Source: G963665495 sp963667575 (GTDB taxonomy: Bacteria > Desulfobacterota > Desulfovibrionia > Desulfovibrionales > Desulfovibrionaceae). From it: 64,000 nt of DNA. The notes beneath the pieces are model-generated. The model was given only the letters and a program-made list of their open reading frames with translations, ran no database searches and had not been told where the DNA came from. Positions 55,912-64,000 of the stretch are shown piece after piece. Every line of letters begins with the position of its first letter. Positions within the stretch are counted from its first letter, which is position 1. The translations under genes and the position numbers were made by a program. The stretch lies in contig CAXXHY010000056.1 of assembly GCA_963667575.2 (NCBI GenBank), forward strand, positions 1 to 64,000, given 5' to 3'.

Positions 55912-56362
55912 TCAATTGCTCCCATAATGCGCGCTCCCGACGAGAACGCTTTCGTTTTTCAACTGTGATTTTCCCAATTTCATAAATTGCCATTTCCCGC
56001 TCCCCGAGCACCAACATCCCGGATGCCTCAAGCGCCGCGTTCAAAATTCCCGTATTTCGGAGGATCACGGCTAGCGCTCCGGCGTATTCCAACGGCAACC
56101 GTCGGTCCGTCTTGCTTTCGGCTGTCCAACTGTCCAGTGTGCAAACGTTTATGGTGGCGCCGACCAGTCGCGACAGCTCGGAAGCAATATATTCGCGGTC
56201 CAGTCCCGAGCATTTGATGGCGTCGTTCAAAGCCTCTCGAACGGCGTCCCGCACCTGCAGCGACCCGGCTTTGTAGTCGGATGTCGGCAGGCTGGATACA
56301 GGTAGGCTAAGCTGCACCATTTTACCGTCGAATTTTTTTTGCTTTTTAGACGTTGTGCTCAT
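55898..56362 (-). CDS. First early phage protein, HTH-like
   Basis: 154 residues. Basic N-terminus MSTTSKKQKKFDGKMVQLSL; EYIASELSRLVGATINVCTL with RLPLEYAGALAVILRN looks like an HTH domain; the end is basic (VEKRKRSRRERALWEQLNG). It is the first gene of the early operon and probably regulates the operon or marks replication; no known family was recognised. Confidence 0.55.
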   Translation of the reverse strand: MSTTSKKQKKFDGKMVQLSLPVSSLPTSDYKAGSLQVRDAVREALNDAIKCSGLDREYIASELSRLVGATINVCTLDSWTAESKTDRRLPLEYAGALAVILRNTGILNAALEASGMLVLGEREMAIYEIGKITVEKRKRSRRERALWEQLNGKD

Positions 56363-56552
56363 TTTTAAGCCAGGGTAAAAGCTAATTTGAAGTTGCTATT
56401 ATTAACCGTGTGCTTGTTGACTATAGCTAAAAGTTACTAAAAATCAAGCTTTTTTTTAATTCGTAGTTAATTTTATTATATTATGATTAACTAATTGTAA
56501 TTTTTAGCTATTTGATTGTTTGTTATTTCGAAGTTTTTTTTCGGAGTTTAAT
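56363..56552. promoter_or_regulatory. Early promoter and repressor operators
   Basis: AT-rich control region between the divergent repressor and early genes. On the minus strand TTGATT (56442-56447), a 16-base spacer and TATAGT (56420-56425) make a good early promoter. ATAGCTAAAA (56423-56432) overlaps the -10 and is repeated inverted at 56502-56511; a second inverted pair, AGTTAAT/ATTAACT, lies at 56465-56471 and 56486-56492. These are likely repressor sites. Confidence 0.65.
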
Positions 56553-57122
56553 GTGGAAAATGCGAAATTATTTGAGGCAAAGCTACAACGGATACTGCAG
56601 GCAGCAGGCGAACCTAACGACGCTGGTCTTGCCAGAATCTTGGGCATAAAACCTCCATCTGTTGCCGCTGCAAGAAAACGTAAACAAATTCCCTCCAGCT
56701 GGGTTGAAAAAATAGCTGAAAGTTATGATGTGAACGCTAATTGGTTATTTTTTGGCATTGGCCCAATGCACCTCTCTCCAGTCATTCAAACGTCAGACCA
56801 AGCGCATCCGCAGCAGGAACCGCAAGAGCAATTCGAGCCGCCTACACCAGAAAACGAGGTGGATTATTTGCGGGAGGAAAATAAGTACCTGCGCGATGAA
56901 AACAAAGAATTTCGTCAAGACAACAAAGAATTGCGCGCAGAAATCAAGGAACTGGACCAGGACAACCGGAGGCTGCGCCATTCGGCCAGGGACCTGGAAT
57001 TGAGAGTGGAAATGCTGCAAGAGGACATTGCCGAGCTAAAACAGGAAAACGATAAGCTGAAGCTTAAGCCTGATCGCGATCAAGACCTAACCAATGAAGA
57101 CGACGAAAGAAGAACTGCGTAA
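56553..57122 (+). CDS. CI-type HTH repressor with coiled-coil tail
   Basis: 189 residues from GTG at 56553 with GGAG upstream. Residues about 10-60 (LQAAGEPNDAGLARILGIKP, WVEKIAESYDVNANWLFFG) match the phage CI repressor HTH family. Residues about 105-175 are an unbroken charged coiled coil (YLREENKYLRDENKEFRQDN and on). No S24 peptidase or Ser-Lys pair is present, so it should not be cleaved by RecA-driven autodigestion. It is the only rightward phage gene and ends 93 bases before the candidate phage end. Confidence 0.8.
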   Translation: MENAKLFEAKLQRILQAAGEPNDAGLARILGIKPPSVAAARKRKQIPSSWVEKIAESYDVNANWLFFGIGPMHLSPVIQTSDQAHPQQEPQEQFEPPTPENEVDYLREENKYLRDENKEFRQDNKELRAEIKELDQDNRRLRHSARDLELRVEMLQEDIAELKQENDKLKLKPDRDQDLTNEDDERRTA

Positions 57123-57215
57123 AAGGGAAGGTTTTGAGATTGTTTGAGTAGAATAACGATTGCTTTATTATTTTCTGCTTATCTATTAAGGTAGACTTGC
57201 AACAAATAGAGGTCA

Positions 57216-57220
57216 ATAAA
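57216..57220 (+). repeat. Candidate target-site duplication ATAAA (right copy)
   Basis: Follows the terminal CA of the prophage and matches 23296-23300. Confidence 0.55.
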
Positions 57221-57275
57221 AATATTCTTTCGAAAGCTTTTATATTACCAATAATTAAATAGTTGAGAGGTGGTT

Positions 57276-58118
57276 GTGGGCTTGCTACGCTGGTTGGGAT
57301 TTGCCAAAAAAGTTTCAGAGGGGGCTGACAGTATTCAGTCTACAGATGTGCTTGATAAAACAAGTGAAGCACAAAGACCGCAGTTTGGAACGCCAGAGAC
57401 ATGTATTAAGCGTGCTTTCTATAAAGTTATGGAGCAAACAGACATTCCTCAAGATATTTACGAAGCGTTATATACGGACTATAGAGATGCTCACTGGTCA
57501 GGCTCACCACGAGAAGAGGAAAAAGTATTCAAACATTATCTTATGGAATTGGATTGGACCTGGAAAGAGTTCGATAAATGGAAAAAGAAGTTTAATCAAA
57601 ATGGTGAATGGCCGTATATGTGGAGACAATACCCTGAAATTTACATGGATAAGCCGTTTTCAACTGACAATACTAGTTTTGAAATTAAACACTTGCGTGT
57701 TGCTGATATGAAGATAATTGCAAAGAAACATAATGCACAGAATCTACAGAAGCGTGAAGAACTAGAAGAGTTTATAATTAATAACGTCTCAGTTGAGAAA
57801 ATACTAAAGACTGCTTCGGCTAGGGTTGAAGAACAGACAAAAAAATTTACATCGCGAAAGAAAGCAGGGAAGTGCAAACTGCTTAGGCATACGATAGGCA
57901 TGACAGCATATTCAATACGCAATGCGGAACAACGCAAAAAAACAGCGAATAGTACATTTATGAAAGGAAAAAAACTTATAGCTGAGAGTAGTGGCTGTCC
58001 AGTGGAAGAACAGTTTGTAGAGCAATTTAATGAAGGAAAAATAAAGAAGCTCCCCCCGTATTTTCCAGGCGACAGAACTTCCGTCAGGAGGCAGTCCTAC
58101 CGTGAGGCGAACAGCTAG
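57276..58118 (+). CDS. Unknown protein between prophage and CRISPR array
   Basis: About 280 residues from GTG at 57276, with AGAGG upstream. It is much more AT-rich than its neighbours. Visible parts: WSGSPREEEKVFKHYLMELD, a short helix-loop-helix HLRVADMKIIAKKHNAQNLQ with KREELEEFIINNVS that resembles a SAP-like DNA-binding hairpin, a very basic middle, and an end KKLPPYFPGDRTSVRRQSYR. No known family is recognised. By the duplication evidence it lies outside the phage; alternatively it is phage cargo if the end is farther right. Signs of recent transfer: base composition and isolation. Confidence 0.55.
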   Translation: MGLLRWLGFAKKVSEGADSIQSTDVLDKTSEAQRPQFGTPETCIKRAFYKVMEQTDIPQDIYEALYTDYRDAHWSGSPREEEKVFKHYLMELDWTWKEFDKWKKKFNQNGEWPYMWRQYPEIYMDKPFSTDNTSFEIKHLRVADMKIIAKKHNAQNLQKREELEEFIINNVSVEKILKTASARVEEQTKKFTSRKKAGKCKLLRHTIGMTAYSIRNAEQRKKTANSTFMKGKKLIAESSGCPVEEQFVEQFNEGKIKKLPPYFPGDRTSVRRQSYREANS

Positions 58119-58369
58119 AAAAATCTCATTCTACCTGTCCGAACCACCCCGGATTTCGAAAAAATTCTTGACTCGTATTTTACCCTAAAAAATAATTTTC
58201 GACATCCACTCAGACCCGTGCCAGTCCTAGGTTTGTCCTATATTCGTCCTATTAAATTCAGTGTTAACGGCAATTCTCATTTATCTTGTCCCCTCATACA
58301 GATGGCTCCCTCCAGAAACGTCAATATCTGGCTTTAATCGTCTATCCGTTCACTTGCATATACTCATAT
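58119..58369. other. Trailer-side intergenic region
   Basis: No gene. GTCCTA occurs three times at 58224, 58235 and 58246, an exact 11-bp period. It lies between converging transcription from the unknown gene and the array. Confidence 0.5.
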
Positions 58370-60439
58370 CGTCGGCGCTGCCTACGCGGCAGTCAACGAC
58401 ACGAAGCATTGGTCTTCGGGTGAGGAGGTTTTCTGAGCTGCCTACGCGGCAGTCAACTGACAAAAACTGGATACTACCGCAGACCTCAATTTCTGAGCTG
58501 CCTACGCGGCAGTCAACGGTAGCTTATGATATTGCTAATGATACCGTTTTTTCTGAGCTGCCTACGCGGCAGTCAACACGGTCAGCAGCCAGAAACAATA
58601 TTTTGCCGATTTCTGAGCTGCCTACGCGGCAGTCAACTCGTCCACTTCGACTCTGAGGTTGCCCTTGATTTTCTGAGCTGCCTACGCGGCAGTCAACGAA
58701 AACCGCCGGCGGCTGGCAGGTGACGGTTCTTTCTGAGCTGCCTACGCGGCAGTCAACTTGTACAGGCCTTGTGCCACCGCATCCTTAAATTTCTGAGCTG
58801 CCTACGCGGCAGTCAACCGGAGCATCATATTTTCCCGGTTTCGGGGGGTTTTCTGAGCTGCCTACGCGGCAGTCAACTTGTACAGGCCTTGTGCCACCGC
58901 ATCCTTAAATTTCTGAGCTGCCTACGCGGCAGTCAACTAGGGCCTAACCACTTCGCGAGCGTTGCTGGTTTTCTGAGCTGCCTACACGGCAGTCAACTTC
59001 CCGGCTGGCTGCGTTGATGGATTGTTCCATTTCTGAGCTGCCTACGCGGCAGTCAACGCCTCGCGCTGCCTGGCGCTGTTCCGGTCCGCTTTCTGAGCTG
59101 CCTACGCGGCAGTCAACTCGGAATGAGACAATGCTTTTTTGTCGCCCATTTTCTGAGCTGCCTACGCGGCAGTCAACTCCTCGAATTCCATCCGGAGTAT
59201 GTCGCCAAATTTCTGAGCTGCCTACGCGGCAGTCAACCCAGAGCCTGCGTGAGTTGGCCGGGACCGTGGTTTCTGAGCTGCCTACGCGGCAGTCAACCGT
59301 GATCGTGCCTACGTCCGCGCACAGGCAATTTTCTGAGCTGCCTACGCGGCAGTCAACAAGGGCAGCCTCTGCGCACCCCCCAACTTCCATTTCTGAGCTG
59401 CCTACGCGGCAGTCAACATTTTCTACATCGCCGGGGATGCGTCCACCATTTTCTGAGCTGCCTACGCGGCAGTCAACTTCAATGACCTGCATTGCCTCGA
59501 AGGCCTGAATTTCTGAGCTGCCTACGCGGCAGTCAACGTTGGGGAGCGTTTTTTGATCCATGCCGGCCATTTCTGAGCTGCCTACGCGGCAGTCAACATG
59601 GGGTCTGAGGGCGTCAGCGCCGCCGGTAATTTCTGAGCTGCCTACGCGGCAGTCAACACAGTCGAGGAAATCCTCGAAATTTACGAGGTTTTCTGAGCTG
59701 CCTACGCGGCAGTCAACTGAGTTTCAGCAAACGCTCTGCTTCTTCTTTCTTTTCTGAGCTGCCTACGCGGCAGTCAACAATGTCTTCTTTCCTTTAGGTT
59801 TTATTTGCTATTTCTGAGCTGCCTACGCGGCAGTCAACATGATATCGGCGCCGACGTTGGCCCGCACGATTTTCTGAGCTGCCTACGCGGCAGTCAACAT
59901 ACAATGTTTTCGGAGGAGGCGAAGGTAATTTTTCTGAGCTGCCTACGCGGCAGTCAACATAAACAAACAAGCGCTCCCGGATTATCTGCGTTTCTGAGCT
60001 GCCTACGCGGCAGTCAACGGCCAGACAATAGAAATCCAGCCTTCCCCGGTTTTCTGAGCTGCCTACGCGGCAGTCAACTTTCCGGGCGATTAAAAGCGGC
60101 CCGCGTATTGTTTCTGAGCTGCCTACGCGGCAGTCAACCCGTTGGTCTGGCACTTGTTACCAACCCCATCTTTCTGAGCTGCCTACGCGGCAGTCAACCG
60201 GTACGGACGTATTTTGCAGATTGCTTGCAATTTCTGAGCTGCCTACGCGGCAGTCAACGTCGGGATACTGGCGGTTACCTGTCGTTTTTGTTTCTGAGCT
60301 GCCTACGCGGCAGTCAACTGGGTAAGCGGATACCGGACCGGCGGCCGGGTTTTCTGAGCTGCCTACGCGGCAGTCAACTGATGATTGTTAAGGTTAGGAT
60401 GAGGGGTTTTATTTCTGAGCTGCCTACGCGGCAGTCAAC
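58370..60439 (-). CRISPR. Type I-F CRISPR array, 35 repeats and 34 spacers
   Basis: 28-bp repeats, written in crRNA direction GTTGACTGCCGCGTAGGCAG then CTCAGAAA; the CTGCC/GGCAG hairpin and CTCAGAAA handle are the I-F pattern. Spacers are 32 nt, except the 23rd and 34th from the left (33 nt). The leftmost repeat (58370-58397) is degraded over its first bases, marking the old, trailer end; the leader is on the right. The repeat at 58970 has one base change in the hairpin loop. Spacers at 58758-58789 and 58878-58909 are identical to each other and to the prophage terminase gene. Confidence 0.98.
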
Positions 60440-60569
60440 TAGAGCACTTTTTGTATAACCGGCCAAAATGGCTGTGACTTTGGCCGGTATTATTCTCTTC
60501 ACCCTTTTTTTATCCGGTTATCTAACACTCTGAAAAACAAAGCACTTTTTATTTCGCCTCAAAAAAGGG
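60440..60569 (-). promoter_or_regulatory. CRISPR leader
   Basis: AT-rich, between cas6f and the first repeat. It has a perfect 10-bp inverted repeat ACCGGCCAAA/TTTGGCCGGT (60457-60487 region) and a direct repeat of about 16 bp, AGAGCACTTTTTGTAT (60441) and AAAGCACTTTTTATTT (60539), framing the leader. The array promoter and integration sites should lie here. Confidence 0.75.
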
Positions 60570-61133
60570 TCAAAACCAGGGGACGGATGCCCCGGCGCTG
60601 AGGCCGTACTGGCTGAAGCTGCCGGCAGTGGGTTCCGGACACAGGGGGCCGTGCTCCACGAACAGGCGGAACGGTTGTCCCGTGCTGCGGCTGCGCAGGC
60701 TCAGGAAGGGCAGCCGCAGAAGTTTTGCCGAGGTGTCCGGGATCAGCACGCGGGCTTCTTCGATGTTCATATTATGCCGTTTGGCATAGCGGCGGCGCAG
60801 GCGCTCCGGATTACTCTTGCTCTGCACACGGCGTACGGTACGGTGCTGTACGTCTCCTGGCGTCAATGCCGGAGAGCCGAGGGAGATGTGATCGCGTACG
60901 CCTCCCAGCCAGTTCAGGCGCAACAGCGCGGACAGCGCCGCGTCGCTCCCATGCAGGCGCAGCAGGTCCCCCAGGCAGGGGCGCTGCGCATTCACATGGG
61001 GAAAGCTGACGCCTATGTCGCTGGATTGCAGATCATGCAGCGCCAGATGCAACCGGGCGAACAGTTCGTTCATCAGAGAATGCGAAGAGAACTCCGGGTC
61101 CGGCAATATCGTGATGTCGCAATAGCGGTCCAT
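60570..61133 (-). CDS. cas6f: CRISPR endoribonuclease Cas6f (Csy4)
   Basis: 187 residues, the same length as the Pseudomonas aeruginosa enzyme. It cuts pre-crRNA at the base of the repeat hairpin and stays bound. Start MDRYCDITILPDPEFSSHSL; His29 (LFARLHLAL), Ser148 (SLRSRST) and Tyr176 (SQYGLS) fall at the known active-site positions, and VQSKSNPERLRRR (103-115) is the arginine-rich helix with Arg102 and Arg115. It ends VPWF as in the reference. All known catalytic residues are intact, so processing should work. It is the last cas gene before the leader. Confidence 0.97.
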   Translation of the reverse strand: MDRYCDITILPDPEFSSHSLMNELFARLHLALHDLQSSDIGVSFPHVNAQRPCLGDLLRLHGSDAALSALLRLNWLGGVRDHISLGSPALTPGDVQHRTVRRVQSKSNPERLRRRYAKRHNMNIEEARVLIPDTSAKLLRLPFLSLRSRSTGQPFRLFVEHGPLCPEPTAGSFSQYGLSAGASVPWF

Positions 61134-61135
61134 GG

Positions 61136-62164
61136 CTACTCCTTCTCGCTTTCCCCGTACACGCCGCCCCGGATCAGGTTGGCCATGACATAGTGCTGCT
61201 GTTCTACGGGCGGTTCCTTGTCTTTCAAAATCCAGCCATCCAGCAGGTTGTAAAAGTCCATTTTGCCTTTGGGCTGACGATAGGCTGTTCCCAGGGAAGT
61301 AACCGAACCATAGGGCTCCACCGCGATGGGCCCCAGACCTGCGCTGTCCGGATACCAGTCGTCAATGGTACGCAGGGCGTTTCCCAGTTTCTGGGAGTGC
61401 AGACCAGCCGCGTTGTTCACCTGATACAGCGTCTTGCTCTTGGAACCAGAGCCCGAACGCCTGTCCAGAATCAGCTCCTGAGACGGATACACCTCCAGCC
61501 CTTTGCCCATCCTGACAAAGGCGACCACTTCCAGCAACGCCACGGACAGGCCCGCCAGACCGTCGCGGATCACTGCGGCCAGGGACGCGATGGCGTCATC
61601 CCGCTGTGAAAAATCCCGCAAAGAAAAATCCAGCGAGGCAAAGGTGCCTATGGGGGTTGTCTCGCCCTTTTCGATCCTGCCCACGCGCACCTCCACAACC
61701 TCCGCGCCCAAACGGTTGCGCCACAAAAACCGTCCATTGGCGATGTTGTACGCGTAGCGGTAGGCCAGCTCCTTAAAACCGTATTTTTCCTTATACTGTC
61801 CTACCGTGCCGAGAAGCTTCTCCTTGTAGTCCGCATTGTTGCAAGCGGACGGTTCGCCCACGCCCGAAAGTATGCGCAGGGTAAAACGTACGCAGAGCGT
61901 ATCCGCCTCAGGCGGCAGGGCCGCCACATCCACTTTTTGCAGATTCGGATTCTGGATCGAGGCGTCCAACTTGGCAGGATCCTGGTCCTTTGTCTTCAAA
62001 CGGTTGGAAATGGTGCCGCGTACGGATTTTTCCCGTACGTCCAGCTTAGGCCAGGCCAGATGAGCATCGCGGTCATTCCAGTCTCCGGAAAAGAACAGCG
62101 CGTCGGAGGGGTCCAGTTTGCGTTCAAAGGCCAGTACGGAAGGGGTCTTCAGCTTATCAGCCAT
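61136..62164 (-). CDS. csy3: Cascade backbone Cas7f (Csy3)
   Basis: 342 residues from ATG at 62164, overlapping the csy2 stop by eight bases. Six copies line the crRNA in I-F Cascade. LAFERKLDPSDALFFSGDWN at the start, YRYAYNIANGRFLWRNRLGA in the middle and LTRGG-like ANLIRGGVYG at the end are family blocks. Full length; stop lies two bases before cas6f. Confidence 0.95.
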   Translation of the reverse strand: MADKLKTPSVLAFERKLDPSDALFFSGDWNDRDAHLAWPKLDVREKSVRGTISNRLKTKDQDPAKLDASIQNPNLQKVDVAALPPEADTLCVRFTLRILSGVGEPSACNNADYKEKLLGTVGQYKEKYGFKELAYRYAYNIANGRFLWRNRLGAEVVEVRVGRIEKGETTPIGTFASLDFSLRDFSQRDDAIASLAAVIRDGLAGLSVALLEVVAFVRMGKGLEVYPSQELILDRRSGSGSKSKTLYQVNNAAGLHSQKLGNALRTIDDWYPDSAGLGPIAVEPYGSVTSLGTAYRQPKGKMDFYNLLDGWILKDKEPPVEQQHYVMANLIRGGVYGESEKE

Positions 62165-63155
62165 GGTCTTCACTCCTCTCTGTTTTCTCGAAATCATTGA
62201 CACACAGGTACAGTCCGTTCTCGGGATCGGCCTGATGTTTCCACAGCATGGAAAGCGGATTTTCCACCCGATGCGGGCTGATCCACTCGCCCATGGAATA
62301 GACAGACTCCACAAAACGAAACGGGGTCTGCCGGTCGCGGGCGTTGCGTACCGCCCCCGGCTCATACAGCTCGGAGATGGCGGCATAGCCCATGGGAATG
62401 GGAACAAGCCAGCCGGTGCGCGCGCGGGACATCTTCCACTCCGCCTTGCCGCCGGGGAGTTCGTCGCCCTCCGCCATGGCCGCAGGATTCCAATGCACGC
62501 AGCACAGATCCATGAACGCGTCCAGTTCCGTGGCTTCTGCGTTGCTTTTGCGCATTTCGGCCAGATGCTCCTGCAGCAGCCCATGCCGGCTGATGAGGCT
62601 GAAGCCGGGCAGCAAACGCCGACGCAGTGTCCTAAAGCTCTTTATTCTCTCCTCCTGCGATCCGGGGAGTTCCAGGCACTCGGCTTCCGGCTTTTTACCG
62701 GCGCCCGGCAACGATGTTCCGGGCACGATGCTGCCGCCCGCCAGCCGCATTGTCATGGCCGCGTTATGCAGTGTCGCCGCAAGATCCCGGCCGTCAGCCG
62801 TGTCAAAGTCGTCATCCAGCCAACGCGCGCCGATGAGCAGGCTCACCTCCATGTGCGCGCGGCCGCCCTCGATGGAACTGGCGGCCGAGCCATCCGGGTT
62901 GACCGGATGACGGGACTGATTGAAGCGAAGCCGATACCCGCCCGCTCTATCCACCTGCGGGTCGAAACGATGGCAGACAATGGCCACGCTCTCCAGGGCC
63001 GCCTGGTCTGTGCAAAACTTCCGCTGCAAGGCGTGGACAAAGCCTGTAAAGGCCGTGGGCGCTGGAAAGCCCCAAGTCAACGGACCGGAGATGGCATTGA
63101 CGTTTTCAACCCGAAGCCGCGGCAGCAAAATGAGCGCATCGATCGAATCAGTCAT
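62157..63155 (-). CDS. csy2: Cascade subunit Cas5f (Csy2)
   Basis: 332 residues. LILLPRLRVENVNAISGPLT, WGFPAPTAFTGFVHALQRKF and GGSIVPGTSLPG fit Csy2, the subunit that holds the crRNA 5' handle with Csy1. GWLVPIPMGYAAISELY follows. It overlaps csy1 and csy3 by eight bases each, so the four genes are one operon. Confidence 0.95.
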   Translation of the reverse strand: MTDSIDALILLPRLRVENVNAISGPLTWGFPAPTAFTGFVHALQRKFCTDQAALESVAIVCHRFDPQVDRAGGYRLRFNQSRHPVNPDGSAASSIEGGRAHMEVSLLIGARWLDDDFDTADGRDLAATLHNAAMTMRLAGGSIVPGTSLPGAGKKPEAECLELPGSQEERIKSFRTLRRRLLPGFSLISRHGLLQEHLAEMRKSNAEATELDAFMDLCCVHWNPAAMAEGDELPGGKAEWKMSRARTGWLVPIPMGYAAISELYEPGAVRNARDRQTPFRFVESVYSMGEWISPHRVENPLSMLWKHQADPENGLYLCVNDFEKTERSEDHG

Positions 63156-64000
63156 AGGCGAGCTCCTTTTCCAACTGTTTGATCACGTCTTTCACATCAC
63201 TGGTCCACTGGTGAAACTCCGCATCACCCATGGGCAGTTCCTTGCTCTGCTTGGACTTTTCCCGAAGCTGTTTGTTCAGCCAGCGGCCAAAGCGCCTGGC
63301 CACCTCCTCCCGCCACTGTCCTAAGGTCAGAGCCTGGGCGAACTCCGGATCCTGCTGCGCCCGTCCGGGGTCCAGCCACAAGGCCTCCTCACGGTCCAGA
63401 GCGCAGTCTGCGGCCGCGCTCCAGCCCGGCGCCAGTTCGCCCAGTTCGGAGGCGAACTGCCACAATTCGTCGGTCAAGGCTTCGACCAGACGCGCGCGGC
63501 CACGCCGGATGTGTATATTAGTGTAGTTGGTTGCGCCAAGATAATCGGCAAGCGAACGAAGCAAAAATCGAACGCGCTGACGACTATCGAAGCTCCGCCC
63601 GAACACGCTCTTTCCCCGAGGCGGGGTCAGTGCCCGGGTTTTCCAGGCTGGGGGAGAGGAAGGGAGCAGCCAGGCCTGGCCCTGAAGATCTGTATTAAAC
63701 TGACTGACATTTTGTGCATTAGCGCCCCCGAACCTGAGTTCACCTAAATCACGGAATTCAACATAGCCTTCCGAATGTTGAAGTCCTTCCCGTTGCGCCT
63801 GACGTGCTTCTTTTGCGGCATCAGTAAAAAGACTATCGTTCAACCTATTCCGAACTTCAAAGGCCAGACTTGTCGGGTACAACGGAGCCAGGAGATGATA
63901 GCTGCCATCGGGCAATGGAAAGTAAAGCTGCCGCAATAGCGTATCTGTGGCAGGCTTGCCCTTAAATCGCACAACTCCGGCAAAGGCATCCATCAATGCC
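63148..64000 (-). CDS. csy1: Cascade large subunit Cas8f (Csy1), N-terminus outside window
   Basis: The C-terminal 280 or so residues are visible; about a third of the protein is beyond the edge. Cas8f recognises the PAM and the 5' handle. LAFEVRNRLNDSLFTDAAKE, GYVEFRDLGELRFGGANAQN (a Csy1 hallmark) and FRQ-like SQFNTDLQGQAWLLPSSPP are seen. The PAM-contacting residues of this subunit mostly lie in the missing part. cas1 and cas2-3 are expected farther right. Confidence 0.93.
   Translation of the reverse strand, partial: ALMDAFAGVVRFKGKPATDTLLRQLYFPLPDGSYHLLAPLYPTSLAFEVRNRLNDSLFTDAAKEARQAQREGLQHSEGYVEFRDLGELRFGGANAQNVSQFNTDLQGQAWLLPSSPPAWKTRALTPPRGKSVFGRSFDSRQRVRFLLRSLADYLGATNYTNIHIRRGRARLVEALTDELWQFASELGELAPGWSAAADCALDREEALWLDPGRAQQDPEFAQALTLGQWREEVARRFGRWLNKQLREKSKQSKELPMGDAEFHQWTSDVKDVIKQLEKELAYD

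Larger units (their letters stand above)
23301..57215 (-). mobile_element. Complete Mu-like transposable prophage, about 33.9 kb
   Basis: All Mu modules are present in Mu order on the minus strand: DDE transposase, AAA+ targeting protein, Gam, GemA, lysis, terminase/portal/MuF, protease, capsid, contractile tail, fibres, and a Com plus methyltransferase end. The repressor is divergent at the early end. Candidate ends are TG (23301) and CA (57214-57215) inside an ATAAA duplication. Both inward-facing ends contain TCTATTT followed closely by TTG and CAA, which may be transposase-binding sequence, though at slightly different distances from the ends. No frame-disrupting mutation was seen in any structural gene, so the prophage looks functional. 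Confidence 0.9.

Noticed and set aside
58119..58369. Phage end to the right of the unknown gene
   Set aside because: No TG/CA end with a matching 5-base repeat was found there; the ATAAA pair at 57216 fits better, though not proven.
58769..60458. Long open frames inside the CRISPR array in both directions
   Set aside because: They repeat SELPTRQST, SCLRGSQ or VDCRVGSSE every 20 residues, which is only the translated repeat unit of 60 bases.
60457..60487. Inverted repeat in the leader as terminator of cas6f
   Set aside because: In the direction of transcription no T run follows the stem; it was kept as a leader feature.

Overview
The window looks like the chromosome of a Desulfovibrionales-type sulfate reducer. 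This is inferred from gene content (paaK plus an ACT-domain protein, MASE1/HD-GYP genes, small CPSC proteins) and base composition; no rRNA is present to prove it. It has three parts: host genes (1-23.3 kb), a complete Mu-like transposable prophage (about 23301-57215), and a type I-F CRISPR-Cas locus (58.37 kb to the window edge) separated from the prophage by one unknown gene.

Host part. From left to right: a LysE-type exporter, NAD synthetase, an FkbM methyltransferase and GT4 glycosyltransferase pair, a zinc-ribbon protein, RsfS, a nitroreductase, a dynamin-like GTPase, phenylacetate-CoA ligase with an ACT-domain protein, two paralogous small CPSC proteins, glycogen phosphorylase, a multispanning TPR protein, and a three-gene cyclic-di-GMP cluster ending at tRNA-Thr(CGT). 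Nearly every long gene between 0.66 and 14.2 kb is broken by single-base indels, mostly in short homopolymers, whereas genes from 14.3 kb onward are intact. This looks more like local sequencing error than true decay.

Prophage. Apart from the repressor, all genes run on the minus strand, in Mu order read from high to low coordinates: repressor c (divergent), early HTH proteins, transposase A (DDE), transposition ATPase B, Gam, HU, GemA, lysis genes, terminase, portal, MuF head protein with a PBECR-type nuclease domain, protease/scaffold, capsid, sheath, tube, a frameshifted tail chaperone, tape measure, baseplate, fibres, then a Com-like zinc finger overlapping a C5 cytosine methyltransferase where Mu carries mom. 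Candidate ends are 5'-TG...CA-3' flanked by the 5-bp direct repeat ATAAA.

CRISPR part. The minus-strand order is csy1 (cut by the window edge), csy2, csy3, cas6f, leader, then 35 repeats and 34 spacers. One spacer, present twice, is identical over 32 nt to the terminase gene of the neighbouring prophage, where the PAM position reads CA instead of CC. Another spacer matches the sheath gene of a related phage; the resident prophage keeps a CC PAM and the first eight seed bases at that site but has nine mismatches beyond. The window therefore shows a lysogenised phage next to an immune locus that recorded it or close relatives, which raises the question of how the lysogen survives: PAM escape, an anti-CRISPR, or an inactive system.
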